A stretch of 13,923 nt of DNA from positions 1 to 13,923 of the forward strand of contig CAOWNX010000009.1 in NCBI GenBank assembly GCA_948552115.1, given 5' to 3'. This DNA is from an uncultured Bacilli bacterium (GTDB lineage: Bacteria; Bacillota_I; Bacilli_A; RF39; UBA660). A program made the translations under genes and the position numbers. Within the stretch, counting starts at the first letter, position 1. Each line of letters starts with the position of its first letter. The notes under the pieces are model-generated. The model did no database searches. It had not been told where the DNA came from and worked only from the letters and a program-made list of their open reading frames with translations. Positions 13,184-13,923 of the stretch are shown here, one piece after another.

Positions 13184-13923
13184 CAGTACAAACTCCAAGG
13201 ATTTAACCATTGACTTCCTGGCATGTGAGGCATACCACGAGAAAGCCCAAAATGAAGGTGCGTTCCTGTAGAAGAACCAGATGATCCCATAAGTCCAATT
13301 ACTTGTCCACGTCCTACATTGTCTCCAACTTTTACTTTTAAATCTGTCGTTAAATGAGCATACATTGTGTAATAGTTGTTCGTATGTTTGACAATAATAT
13401 AATTTCCATAACTTTTTCCACACCAAGAACCTAAGTATCCATAATTTGCACAGGTATTGTTTGTTTCCACGACTGTTCCTGCTTTGGCAGCATAGATCGG
13501 TGAACCAAATCCTGGTCCAGATATATCTATAGCATTATGGAATGATCCCCAACGCCATTCAAAGTTACTTGTAATAATATATGGACGATTGGTTGGCCAA
13601 CCCCAGTCTTTTCCTGTTTCAAAAGGACGACTTGTATAAGATGGTTTTTTCTTTCCAACTGTGGTAATTTCGTTTACTACTTCTCTTAGTGTGACAGAAC
13701 TTATTACAACTGCTCCTTGGCTTCGTTCTCCATTAGTAACTTTTACTTCTTGTGTTGTTCTTACAATTCCCGTTACTCCTGCTTGAGTAACTTCTTTGTA
13801 ATCGGAAGGCTTTGAGTTATCTACTTTTTCTTCCGATTCATAAATTTGCTCAGTATCTTCAACTACGTGTAATTCTTCAATTAGTGTTAAAACTGGATTG
13901 ATCAAATCCACAGAAACATTTTC
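13183..13923 (-). CDS. G5-domain M23 peptidase, N-terminus beyond the window
   Basis: The frame is open through the window edge, so the start lies outside; the GTG at 13911 is only an internal codon. The visible 246 residues hold a G5 domain (about 30-90: EVTQAGVTGIVRTTQEVKV, NGERSQGAVV, TLREVVNEI, VGKK), which in wall proteins binds or positions on the cell surface. An M23 domain follows: HNAID with His and Asp zinc ligands (about 129-133), YAHL, and HLHFGL. It is expected to be exported and to cut peptidoglycan peptides. The peptidase has an inserted loop with two cysteines (NTCANYGYLGSWCGKSYGN) 10 residues apart. Its stop overlaps the walJ start by one base, so it is in one transcript with walJ, rlmH and ung. 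Confidence 0.9.
   Translation of the reverse strand, partial: ENVSVDLINPVLTLIEELHVVEDTEQIYESEEKVDNSKPSDYKEVTQAGVTGIVRTTQEVKVTNGERSQGAVVISSVTLREVVNEITTVGKKKPSYTSRPFETGKDWGWPTNRPYIITSNFEWRWGSFHNAIDISGPGFGSPIYAAKAGTVVETNNTCANYGYLGSWCGKSYGNYIIVKHTNNYYTMYAHLTTDLKVKVGDNVGRGQVIGLMGSSGSSTGTHLHFGLSRGMPHMPGSQWLNPWSLY

Noticed and set aside
12419..13426. 335-aa reading of walJ with an extra N-terminal stretch
   Set aside because: The additional 81 codons overlap the conserved peptidase gene in another frame, and YycJ proteins begin at the MKICVLASGS segment.

Overview
The window is a stretch of bacterial chromosome from a low-GC, endospore-associated member of the Bacillota. AT-rich codons dominate. 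TGG encodes Trp and TGA is used as a stop by ftsX, ung and the G5/M23 gene, so the code is the standard one and not the Mycoplasma one. A spore-coat gene (gerQ), whiA, clpP, ftsEX, walJ and rlmH together point to the Bacilli/Erysipelotrichia side of the phylum. A gut-type uncultured lineage is a reasonable guess, but this is inference. I see no tRNA, rRNA, CRISPR, phage or IS element.

Layout, left to right. (1) 1-2521, plus strand: a leader with a six-codon upstream ORF and two alternative hairpins, a ribosome-protection-type ABC-F ATPase, then a decayed gene that once fused an XRE helix-turn-helix to a membrane-anchored SipW-like S26 signal peptidase. (2) 2566-3135: clpP, converging on a minus-strand unit whiA - CYTH phosphatase/cyclase-like gene - unknown 219-aa gene (3130-5328). 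The two units overlap by 6 nt and share one hairpin terminator. (3) 5386-8205, minus strand: ftsE - ftsX - M23 peptidase with a long coiled coil, a divisome or elongation cell-wall-cutting module with overlapping genes and its own promoter and terminator. (4) 8262-9611: a YitT-family membrane protein (minus), divergent from gerQ (plus). (5) 9634-10754: an MBL-fold hydrolase broken by one in-frame TAA (minus), divergent from a LemA-like gene (plus). (6) 10776-11281: an unrecognised minus-strand gene remnant with at least three frame changes. (7) 11286-13923, minus strand: G5+M23 peptidase (incomplete at the window edge) - walJ - rlmH - ung, tightly packed.

Functionally most of the window is core housekeeping: cell-wall hydrolysis and its control (FtsEX plus M23, G5-M23, WalJ, WhiA), proteolysis (ClpP), ribosome and DNA maintenance (RlmH, Ung), and spore germination (GerQ). 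The order clpP-whiA-ftsEX-yitT-gerQ-ung-rlmH-walJ appears, from memory, to match the order of these genes along one chromosome arm of Bacillus subtilis, with most intervening genes missing. The accessory and most unusual parts are the ABC-F leader, the XRE-signal peptidase pseudogene and the other two damaged genes. I do not see a complete new defence or mobile system here.
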